From NCBI GenBank assembly GCA_003694325.1, contig RFKJ01000331.1, positions 1-7,415 on the forward strand: a stretch of DNA of 7,415 nt, read 5' to 3'. Both the position numbers and the translations under genes were made by a program. Below, one piece after another: positions 1 through 7,415 of the stretch. Source of the stretch: Deltaproteobacteria bacterium (lineage in GTDB: Bacteria; Myxococcota_A; UBA796; UBA2385). The notes under the pieces were generated by a model that was given only the letters and a program-made list of their open reading frames with translations, was not told the DNA's origin and searched no databases. The number at the start of each line of letters is the position of its first letter. Position 1 is the stretch's first letter.

Positions 1-10
1 CAGCAGCAGG

Positions 11-39
11 CAGATAAGCCACCCCCCTGCGGGCGTCAA
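11..39 (-). promoter_or_regulatory. Possible sigma70-type promoter reading off the left edge
   Basis: On the minus strand TTGACG (34-39) is followed, after a 17-base spacer, by TATCTG (11-16). The -35 box matches consensus at five of six positions and the -10 at three of six, with ideal spacing. It lies about 80 bp past the uppP stop codon, so it would drive a new transcription unit beginning at the window edge rather than any gene seen here. The rest of 1-121 shows no coding sequence and no convincing terminator. The weak -10 keeps confidence low. Confidence 0.35.
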
Positions 40-121
40 GGGAGCTGCGCGGGCTGGTGGGGGTCTTCCGAGCCGCCGATTCCCGCCCGGGCCGCCCCCC
101 CGCCCCATCGGTTCGATCGAC

Positions 122-922
122 TCAACCCAGCAGCGCCATTCCCAGGGCCACCGCCGACAGCGCCCAGAGGTACCAGCAGAACCGGGAGAAGTCTCCCGAG
201 TCCACCAGCTTGAGCAGCACCCGCAGCGCGAGGTAGCCGCTGACCGCCGAGGCCGCGAACCCCACCACCAGCGGCCCGAGCGAGGCCTGGTCGGTGGACA
301 GTTCGCCCACCTTGAGGGAGAAGGCGCCCAGGATGGCCGGGATCGACAACAGGAAGGAGTAACGGGCGGCCACGTCGCGCCGGAGGCCGAGGAACAGCCC
401 GGCGGCGATGGTGCTGCCCGACCGGCTGATCCCCGGCGTGATCGCGATGCCCTGGGCCAGACCCACCAGCAGGGCCCGGGTCGGGTTCATGGTCCGCAGG
501 TCCACCTCCCCCCGGGGCGCGAACCGGGTCAGGTACAGGACCGTGCCGGTGACCGCGAAGGCGACGCCGACCGAGATGGGGTTGCTGAACGCGGCCTCGA
601 ACCAGTCCTGCAGCAACAGGCCGATGGCGGCGGTCGGCAGCGACCCGATGGCCAGGAAGGCCAGCAGCCGGACACCGGGGCGATCCCGCCACGCCCCCTC
701 CCCGGCCACGATGTCCTGGAGGATCAGCCGGAAGTCGTCCCGGTACACCAGCAGGACCGGCAGCAGGGTGCCCAGGTGCAGGGCAAGGTCGAAGGCGACG
801 TGGCTGCCGGTGACCGGGAGCCACCGCTGGAACAACACCAGGTGGCCCGAGCTGGAGACCGGCAGGAACTCGGTGAGGCCCTGAACCAGGCCGAGGATGG
901 CGGCGGAGACCGTGTCGTTCAT
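122..922 (-). CDS. uppP: Undecaprenyl-diphosphate phosphatase (UppP/BacA family)
   Basis: This 266-residue integral membrane protein dephosphorylates undecaprenyl diphosphate to undecaprenyl phosphate, recycling the lipid carrier used for peptidoglycan and other envelope polymers. The family is also known for conferring bacitracin resistance when overproduced. Both signature motifs are intact. The first is the (E/Q)xxxE element QGLTE at residues 14-18, running into FLPVSSSGHL with His27. The second is PGISRSGST at 163-171 with Arg167, the equivalent of the catalytic arginine of the E. coli enzyme. Hydrophobic stretches along the whole chain fit the usual multi-helix membrane fold, and the length matches the family norm (about 265-275). 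The ATG at 920-922 is the only sensible start because the family N-terminus begins right there, although no strong ribosome binding site precedes it. It is the last gene before the left edge, 95 bp after a cytochrome gene; no functional link to that neighbour is apparent. Confidence 0.97.
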   Translation of the reverse strand: MNDTVSAAILGLVQGLTEFLPVSSSGHLVLFQRWLPVTGSHVAFDLALHLGTLLPVLLVYRDDFRLILQDIVAGEGAWRDRPGVRLLAFLAIGSLPTAAIGLLLQDWFEAAFSNPISVGVAFAVTGTVLYLTRFAPRGEVDLRTMNPTRALLVGLAQGIAITPGISRSGSTIAAGLFLGLRRDVAARYSFLLSIPAILGAFSLKVGELSTDQASLGPLVVGFAASAVSGYLALRVLLKLVDSGDFSRFCWYLWALSAVALGMALLG

Positions 923-936
923 GGCGAAGCAGAGCC

Positions 937-963
937 CGGGGGCGCAAGGCGATGAGGCCCCCG
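937..963 (-). other. GC-rich stem-loop between cytochrome gene and uppP
   Basis: CGGGGGC (937-943) and GCCCCCG (957-963) form a perfect 7-bp stem around a 13-base loop. It sits between the cytochrome stop codon and the uppP start, ending about 14 bases before the uppP ATG. No T-run follows it, so it is not a classical intrinsic terminator. It might attenuate transcription or limit access to the uppP start, or be a chance product of high GC content. Confidence 0.25.
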
Positions 964-1017
964 TGCCGGTACCGTCGCCCCGGCGGAGCCCGACCGCCCC
1001 CTATCCGACGGCGGCCA

Positions 1018-1362
1018 CTACTTCGCGGGCTTCTTGGACTTGATGAACGCCACGAGGTTGTCGATGTCGCTGTCCGAGAGCTGGGCGAAGGGCATCATGG
1101 CCGTGTCCGGCTTGCCCGTGCGGATGACCTGCTTGAGGAAATCGTCGGTCTTGCCGTCCCAATAGGCGGCCGAGGTGAAGTCGGCCGGCTTGGGGTTGAG
1201 CGCCGCCGCGGCCGGCCCCTTGCCATCGCCGGCCGCCCCGTGACAGGCCATGCAGTTGGCCATGTACAACGCTTCTCCAGCCTGGACGTCGGCCGCCGAG
1301 GCCCGAGACGGCCCCATCGCGGCAACCAGCAGGGAGGTGAGGATCACGGTAGCGACGCGCAT
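1018..1362 (-). CDS. Exported mono-haem cytochrome c (class I)
   Basis: This encodes a 114-residue c-type cytochrome. Residues 1-23 form a Sec signal peptide: a short basic start, a hydrophobic core around VILTSLLVAAM, and a cleavage site after Ala-Ser-Ala. The mature protein of about 91 residues is therefore periplasmic. CMACH at 37-41 is the single CxxCH haem-attachment site, followed by the G-x-x-G-D-G-K-G-P stretch common in small class I cytochromes. Met89 or Met90, in AMMPF, is the likely sixth haem ligand. A closing helix (about 96-108) packs against the haem in this fold. It presumably shuttles electrons between membrane complexes, but partner enzymes are not in the window. The ATG is supported by an AGGAG five bases upstream. 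A second, divergent cytochrome c gene lies 93 bp upstream on the same strand, so the two may be co-expressed. The exact subfamily cannot be fixed from sequence reading alone. Confidence 0.93.
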   Translation of the reverse strand: MRVATVILTSLLVAAMGPSRASAADVQAGEALYMANCMACHGAAGDGKGPAAAALNPKPADFTSAAYWDGKTDDFLKQVIRTGKPDTAMMPFAQLSDSDIDNLVAFIKSKKPAK

Positions 1363-1367
1363 GGCTG

Positions 1368-1372
1368 CTCCT
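1368..1372 (-). promoter_or_regulatory. Shine-Dalgarno site of the 114-residue cytochrome c
   Basis: AGGAG on the minus strand lies five bases before the ATG at 1360-1362. It is one of only two clear Shine-Dalgarno sequences in the window and fixes this cytochrome's start. Confidence 0.75.
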
Positions 1373-1397
1373 GTCCGAGAGAGGGCGGCGGGGCCTC

Positions 1398-1427
1398 GAT
1401 GCCCGGGGGGATGATGCCGGGGGAGAT
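1398..1427. repeat. Short tandem duplication of a 15-bp unit
   Basis: GATGCCCGGGGGGAT (1398-1412) is followed directly by GATGCCGGGGGAGAT (1413-1427), agreeing at 13 of 15 positions. It lies in the 93-bp gap between the two cytochrome genes, about 35 bases upstream of the downstream gene's start. No function is apparent; replication slippage is the simplest explanation. Confidence 0.5.
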
Positions 1428-1455
1428 CCCGCCGGTTTCACCGACTCGTGACGGG

Positions 1456-1992
1456 TTAACCCGCCGGCTTCGTCGAGACGTCCGGTGTCGACCGGGTGTC
1501 GCGGCGGGGAGGCCGCGGCGCCGACCCGTCGGGCGGAATGTCCGGCTCGTCCTTCCCGGGTACGGCCGCGTCGGGCGGAGCGCCCGGCTCGCCGTCGGCC
1601 TCGCCCGCCGCCGGTTCCTGGCCCCGGGTGGGTCGCTCGTCCCGTCCCAGGGCATCCCCGTCCAGCGCCGCCAGCCACTCCAGGATCCGCCGACTGTCCC
1701 GGCGGTCCATGACCTCGGCGAAGGCCGGCATGTCGCCGCGCCCCTCCTGCACCACCGCCACCAGGGAGGGCCACAGCTCCTCGGGGCGCCCGCGCAGGTC
1801 GAGCGGGCGATCGGCGAAGAACGAGGACAGCGGCCCGTCACCTCGGCCCTCGGGGCCATGGCACTGCCAGCAGTGATCCTCGTAGAGGGTGCGCCCCTTC
1901 ACCGTGTCCTTGGGCATCCGCGCCGGCACGCCCGCCGCCGAAGGCCGGCTCGACGCGCCGAGGAACAGGAACAGCAGCAGGCCGCGCAGCAT
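1456..1992 (-). CDS. Exported cytochrome c with disordered C-terminal tail
   Basis: This is a 178-residue c-type cytochrome, counted from the ATG at 1990-1992. That start gives a good Sec signal peptide (MLRGLLLFLFLGASS, then a cleavage site near Ser-Ala-Ala at 18-20). The reading frame is open further, to an ATG at 2077-2079, but that codon overlaps the CCA end of tRNA-Asp and its message would include the terminator hairpin, so the longer form is rejected. CWQCH at 41-45 is the single haem-attachment site, followed by G-x-x-G-x-G-D-G-P. Met88 in DMPAF is the probable distal ligand. The folded domain ends near residue 111; residues 112-178 are rich in Pro, Asp, Glu, Gly and Arg and look disordered. 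No Shine-Dalgarno is visible before the chosen start. Its role is presumably periplasmic electron transfer; redox partners are unknown. It resembles the neighbouring 114-residue cytochrome only around the haem motifs. Confidence 0.85.
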   Translation of the reverse strand: MLRGLLLFLFLGASSRPSAAGVPARMPKDTVKGRTLYEDHCWQCHGPEGRGDGPLSSFFADRPLDLRGRPEELWPSLVAVVQEGRGDMPAFAEVMDRRDSRRILEWLAALDGDALGRDERPTRGQEPAAGEADGEPGAPPDAAVPGKDEPDIPPDGSAPRPPRRDTRSTPDVSTKPAG

Positions 1993-2040
1993 CGAGGGGG
2001 GATAACCGGAGGGCCGCCGCCGAGGGAAGCCCCGAACGTA

Positions 2041-2070
2041 GAACCGCCCGGATGAGGCTCCGGGCGGTTC
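2041..2070 (-). terminator. Terminator-type stem-loop after the tRNA unit
   Basis: GAACCGCCCGGA (2041-2052) pairs perfectly with TCCGGGCGGTTC (2059-2070) around a six-base loop, giving a 12-bp GC-rich stem. It starts eight bases beyond the encoded CCA end of tRNA-Asp in the direction of transcription, as expected for the end of a tRNA transcript. The following bases (TACGTTCGG on the minus strand) are not a U-tract, so it may act with Rho or serve as a 3' processing or stability element. It separates the tRNAs from the cytochrome gene. Confidence 0.6.
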
Positions 2071-2078
2071 GGGAATCA

Positions 2079-2155
<77 letters not shown>

Positions 2156-2190
2156 AGCGATGTAGAGAACGATTGGATGGCCGGCCGGGG

Positions 2191-2263
2191 TGGGCGGAAC
2201 AGGGTTCGAACCTGCGACCCGCAGCTTGTAAGGCTGCTGCTCTCCCGACTGAGCTATCCGCCC
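2191..2263 (-). tRNA. tRNA-Val (anticodon UAC), CCA not encoded
   Basis: The full cloverleaf is readable on the minus strand. The acceptor stem is GGGCGGA/TCCGCCC, the D stem GCTC/GAGC, and the anticodon stem GCAGC/GCTGC around loop CTTACAA, giving anticodon UAC. The T arm is GCAGG-TTCGAAC-CCTGT with one G-U pair. The discriminator base is A, as expected for valine tRNAs. The bases after it read CCC rather than CCA, so the CCA tail must be added by tRNA nucleotidyltransferase. It is the first gene of a two-tRNA unit. Confidence 0.98.
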
Positions 2264-2337
2264 CGGCGATGTCCCTCGACGTCCGCCGGGAGGCATCCGC
2301 GAGGGGCTTGGGGATGGCCCCCAGCCGAAGCCTGCGC

Positions 2338-2367
2338 CTTCTAATGTGTCCCCCCGCGGGGTGTCAA
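2338..2367 (-). promoter_or_regulatory. Sigma70-type promoter of the tRNA-Val/tRNA-Asp unit
   Basis: On the minus strand a perfect TTGACA (2362-2367) is followed after 18 bases by TAGAAG (2338-2343), four of six to the -10 consensus. Transcription would start near 2330, giving a leader of about 65 nt before tRNA-Val. The site lies between the lon stop codon and the tRNAs, so the tRNAs need not depend on lon read-through. The spacer contains the perfect palindrome CCCCGCGGGG. Confidence 0.6.
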
Positions 2368-2372
2368 CACGA

Positions 2373-2397
2373 CCGGGGCCACTTTTTCTGCCCCCGG
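2373..2397 (-). terminator. Weak candidate stem-loop after lon
   Basis: CCGGGG (2373-2378) and CCCCGG (2392-2397) can pair around a 13-base loop, about 30 bases past the lon stop codon. The run of five T (plus-strand sense) lies inside the loop and no U-tract follows on the minus strand. It is the only structure between lon and the tRNA promoter that could end the protease transcript, but it is unconvincing as an intrinsic terminator. Confidence 0.2.
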
Positions 2398-2425
2398 CAT
2401 TCGCCCCCGCCGCGCAACCAGCGAT

Positions 2426-4828
<2,403 letters not shown>

Positions 4829-4864
4829 GTGTCCACCGGGCTCAGGTGCATGACGGGCCCATGG

Positions 4865-6121
<1,257 letters not shown>

Positions 6122-6126
6122 GAGGA

Positions 6127-6131
6127 CTCCT
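6127..6131 (-). promoter_or_regulatory. Shine-Dalgarno site that fixes the clpX TTG start
   Basis: AGGAG on the minus strand sits five bases before the TTG at 6119-6121. It is the main evidence that clpX uses TTG, since no ATG or GTG is available before the zinc-binding cysteines. Confidence 0.8.
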
Positions 6132-6155
6132 GCGGAGACAAGGGGGAGAAGGCGT

Positions 6156-6172
6156 CGAGGGCTCAGCCCTCG
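6156..6172 (-). other. Hairpin enclosing the clpP stop codon
   Basis: On the minus strand CGAGGGC and GCCCTCG form a perfect 7-bp stem whose three-base loop is TGA, the clpP stop codon itself. The hairpin lies at the clpP-clpX junction, about 25 bases before the clpX Shine-Dalgarno. It could pause transcription, protect the clpP message from 3' decay or tune the clpP:clpX ratio. No U-tract follows, so a full terminator is unlikely. Confidence 0.45.
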
Positions 6173-6783
6173 TCCGTGGAGGCGGTCGACTCGATCACCT
6201 CATCGATGATGCCGTATTCCAACGCCTCCTGCGCGGTCATGATGTAGTCGCGCTCGGTGTCCGACTGGATGCGTTCCAGGGGCTGGCCGGTGTGGTGGGA
6301 CATGACCTGGTTGAGCTGCTCGCGCATCCGCAGGATCTCGCGGGCGTGGATCTCGATGTCCGTGGCCTGGCCCTGGGCGCCGCCGAGGGGCTGGTGGATG
6401 AGCACCCGGGCGTGGGGCAGCGCCCGCCGCTTGCCCTTGGTGCCGCTGGCCAGCAGGACCGCCCCCATGCTCGCGGCCTGCCCCATGCAGATGGTGGCCA
6501 CGTCGGCCGAGATGTACTGCATGGTGTCGTAGATGGCCATGCCCGCGGTGATCACCCCGCCGGGGCTGTTGATGTAGAGGTAGATGTCCTTCTCGGGATC
6601 CTGGCTGTCCAGGTAGAGGAGCTGGGCGATCACGACGTTGGCCACCATGTCGTTGATCGGCGTGCCCAGGAAGATGATCCGGTCTGCCAGCAGGCGGGAG
6701 AAGATGTCCCAGCGCTCGGCGCCGCGGTGGGTCTGCTCGACGATGCCGGGGATGATCGGGGAGAGGTAGGGTTCGCGAGCCAT
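6163..6783 (-). CDS. clpP: ClpP, serine peptidase subunit of ClpXP
   Basis: ClpP forms the double-ring proteolytic chamber that cleaves polypeptides delivered by ClpX. With the start chosen here it has 206 residues, matching the family (E. coli 207). The catalytic triad is complete: Ser105 in MGQAASMGA, His130 in LIHQPLGG and Asp179 in TERDYIM. The N-terminal axial segment (PIIPGIVEQT, 9-18) and the family block SRLLADRIIFLG (29-40) are typical. NSPGG (72-76) supplies the oxyanion-hole region. The start is uncertain: ATG at 6781-6783 and ATG at 6793-6795 are both plausible, and the frame is open to a GTG at 6847-6849. None has a clear ribosome binding site. The shortest form was chosen because the extra residues are not family-like. 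It is the first gene of the clpP-clpX-lon cluster; the 460 bp upstream hold no recognised gene and no CIRCE or clear heat-shock sigma element. Confidence 0.97.
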   Translation of the reverse strand: MAREPYLSPIIPGIVEQTHRGAERWDIFSRLLADRIIFLGTPINDMVANVVIAQLLYLDSQDPEKDIYLYINSPGGVITAGMAIYDTMQYISADVATICMGQAASMGAVLLASGTKGKRRALPHARVLIHQPLGGAQGQATDIEIHAREILRMREQLNQVMSHHTGQPLERIQSDTERDYIMTAQEALEYGIIDEVIESTASTDEG

Positions 6784-6898
6784 CGGGCGGTCCATGGGAT
6801 GAAGGGGATGGGGTCCAGGGCCACAGCAGCGGCGGATCGCGTAACCCACGAACCCGCGGCTGCCGTCACCACTCGCACACCATGCGCACGGCCGGGGT

Positions 6899-6926
6899 CC
6901 CCGTCGAGCAGGGGGCGGGGACGGGG
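6899..6926 (-). other. Stem-loop in the clpP leader region
   Basis: CCCCGTC (6899-6905) and GACGGGG (6920-6926) form a perfect 7-bp stem around a 14-base loop, about 115 bases before the clpP start. No U-tract follows on the minus strand. It may be a leader structure or a chance GC-rich pairing. Confidence 0.25.
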
Positions 6927-7042
6927 CGGCGCGGGACGAGGCGGGAGGCGCGGCCGGCCTTCGCGAAACTCGTGGCGAGGATGGCGCCTCATCCCGTGGA
7001 TTTCATTCGCTGCTCGTGTGAGAGGACTTCCATTCCCGTCCA

Positions 7043-7056
7043 TCGAGCAGGCTCGA
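7043..7056. promoter_or_regulatory. Inverted repeat, possible operator upstream of clpP
   Basis: TCGAGC-AG-GCTCGA is a perfect dyad with 6-bp arms and a two-base centre. It lies inside the GC-poor segment 7001-7110, where a clpP promoter would be expected. The tight centre suits a dimeric DNA-binding protein better than an RNA hairpin. It does not match CIRCE or LexA consensus sites. The regulator is unknown. Confidence 0.3.
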
Positions 7057-7078
7057 ACCAGAAACCGCAACAAACTCA

Positions 7079-7098
7079 TCGGATGTACCGACATCGGA
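7079..7098. promoter_or_regulatory. Imperfect inverted repeat containing two CATCGG copies
   Basis: GATGT-ACCG-ACATC (7082-7095) forms a 5-bp stem with a four-base loop, extended outward past one mismatch to a 20-bp dyad at 7079-7098. CATCGG occurs at 7077-7082 and again 15 bp on at 7092-7097. Its position in the GC-poor segment upstream of clpP suggests a protein-binding site; this is inference. Confidence 0.25.
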
Positions 7099-7117
7099 CG
7101 AGCTTGTTTCGCGGCGA

Positions 7118-7140
7118 ACCCTCACCGGCGCGGCGAGGGT
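7118..7140 (-). other. Ten-base-pair stem-loop in the intergenic stretch
   Basis: On the minus strand ACCCTCGCCG pairs with CGGTGAGGGT around a three-base loop, with nine Watson-Crick pairs and one G-U pair. The G-U pair makes the hairpin complete only in minus-strand RNA, which suits a transcript running from the gene at the right edge toward clpP. No U-tract follows it. It could be a termination, processing or stability element. Confidence 0.4.
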
Positions 7141-7181
7141 CCAGCGGCCCCGATGGCCATCGGCCGACCCCGCCGGGTCCG

Positions 7182-7209
7182 CGGCGACGACTCCCGGCCG
7201 GGGTCGCCG
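7182..7209 (-). terminator. Candidate terminator-type hairpin after the truncated gene
   Basis: CGGCGAC (7182-7188) and GTCGCCG (7203-7209) form a perfect 7-bp stem; the loop contains CCCGGCCGGG, which can pair with itself. It lies 35 bases beyond the stop codon of the truncated gene, the right place for a terminator, but lacks a U-tract. A smaller hairpin, GACCC-CGCC-GGGTC, follows at 7166-7179. Confidence 0.35.
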
Positions 7210-7244
7210 ACGAGGGCGGAACGAGGCGGACAGGGCCCGGCGGA

Positions 7245-7415
7245 TCAGGCGTTCTGCAGGGCCTCGATGATCTCCGCCTTCTTCATCTTGCTGTGGACAT
7301 CGAGCCCCAGCTCCCGGGCCACGGCCAGCAGCTCGTCCTTCTTCATGCGGGCGTTCCAGCCCGGCGCCGCCTTCTCCTCGGCGGCGGCGTCGCTGGTCTC
7401 CTCGGCAGCAGCCTC
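7245..7415 (-). CDS. C-terminal end of a protein with a SAP/Rho-N-like unit (partial)
   Basis: Only the last 56 residues and a TGA stop (7245-7247) are in the window; the gene continues past the right edge. The visible part starts with an Ala/Glu-rich linker (EAAAEETSDAAAEEKAAPGW) and ends with two short helices: MKKDELLAVARELGLDV, then SKMKKAEIIEALQNA. This helix-turn-helix with a lysine pair before each helix resembles the small SAP, HeH/LEM or Rho N-terminal folds, which often bind nucleic acid. Function cannot be assigned. It may be a short protein made mainly of this unit, or a longer protein with the unit as a tail. In many proteobacteria the gene here would be tig (trigger factor), whose protein can end in an acidic tail; whether this is an unusual tig cannot be judged from 56 residues. 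Codon use matches its neighbours. Confidence 0.8.
   Translation of the reverse strand, partial: EAAAEETSDAAAEEKAAPGWNARMKKDELLAVARELGLDVHSKMKKAEIIEALQNA

Larger units (their letters stand above)
6784..7244. other. Gene-free, hairpin-rich stretch upstream of clpP
   Basis: No convincing coding sequence is present on either strand. The one longer frame, starting at 7094, runs out of register into clpP and has arginine/proline-rich composition typical of a shadow. The region is very GC-rich except for 7001-7110, where 58 of 110 bases are G or C, against 82 of 100 in 7141-7240. It contains several inverted repeats, listed separately where strongest, and three CATCGG copies. It must hold the clpP promoter unless clpP is read from the truncated gene at the right edge, but no -35/-10 pair stood out. 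Confidence 0.7.

Noticed and set aside
36..947. 303-codon minus-strand frame overlapping uppP
   Set aside because: It is an out-of-register shadow of uppP with Gly/Pro/Arg-biased composition; uppP has intact family motifs.
6784..6849. 22-residue N-terminal extension of ClpP from a GTG
   Set aside because: The added residues are Cys/Pro/Arg-rich, not family-like, and the GTG has no ribosome binding site. The shorter form matches the usual ClpP length.
6630..7094. 154-codon minus-strand frame starting upstream of clpP
   Set aside because: It overlaps clpP out of register, is rich in Arg and Pro as expected for a shadow frame, and has no ribosome binding site.
6784..7244. CIRCE element, sigma32 promoter, riboswitch or tRNA upstream of clpP
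   Set aside because: No TTAGCACTC/GAGTGCTAA repeat, no CTTGAAA with a matching -10, and no cloverleaf. A GGTTCGAGC on the minus strand resembles a T-loop, but its flanks do not pair.

Overview
The window is a GC-rich bacterial chromosomal segment in which every recognisable gene lies on the minus strand, so transcription runs from high to low coordinates. Gene content suggests a Gram-negative from the former Deltaproteobacteria (Desulfobacterota/Myxococcota-like) or a similar GC-rich lineage such as NC10/Methylomirabilota. The reasons are the clpP-clpX-lon protease cluster, two exported mono-haem c-type cytochromes, and near-total avoidance of A/T-rich codons. This assignment is an inference from gene style and order, not a phylogenetic result. 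No mobile element, CRISPR array or clear sign of horizontal transfer was seen.

Right to left, the window opens with the C-terminal 56 residues of a gene cut by the right edge (7245-7415), which ends in a small SAP/Rho-N-like lysine-rich helical unit. Next is a gene-free stretch of about 460 bp (6784-7244) containing many inverted repeats and one pronounced dip in GC content. Then comes the proteolysis cluster: clpP (6163-6783), clpX (4865-6121, TTG start) and lon (2426-4828, GTG start), with 41 and 36 bp spacers. ClpX unfolds substrates and feeds them to the ClpP peptidase chamber; Lon is a separate one-chain AAA+ protease. The three probably form one transcript. In many proteobacteria tig (trigger factor) precedes clpP; here it does not immediately precede it.

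Downstream of lon is a tRNA unit with its own sigma70-type promoter (perfect TTGACA at 2362-2367): tRNA-Val(UAC), then tRNA-Asp(GUC), closed by a perfect 12-bp stem-loop at 2041-2070. After it come two small exported cytochromes c (1456-1992 and 1018-1362). Then comes uppP (122-922), the undecaprenyl-diphosphate phosphatase that recycles the lipid carrier for peptidoglycan. A possible promoter at 11-39 points off the left edge.

Most of the window is ordinary housekeeping DNA and no novel multi-gene system is evident. The places that most merit a second look are the hairpin-dense non-coding stretch upstream of clpP, the truncated SAP/Rho-N-like gene beside it, a changed motif next to Lon's catalytic serine, and a hairpin that holds the clpP stop codon in its loop.
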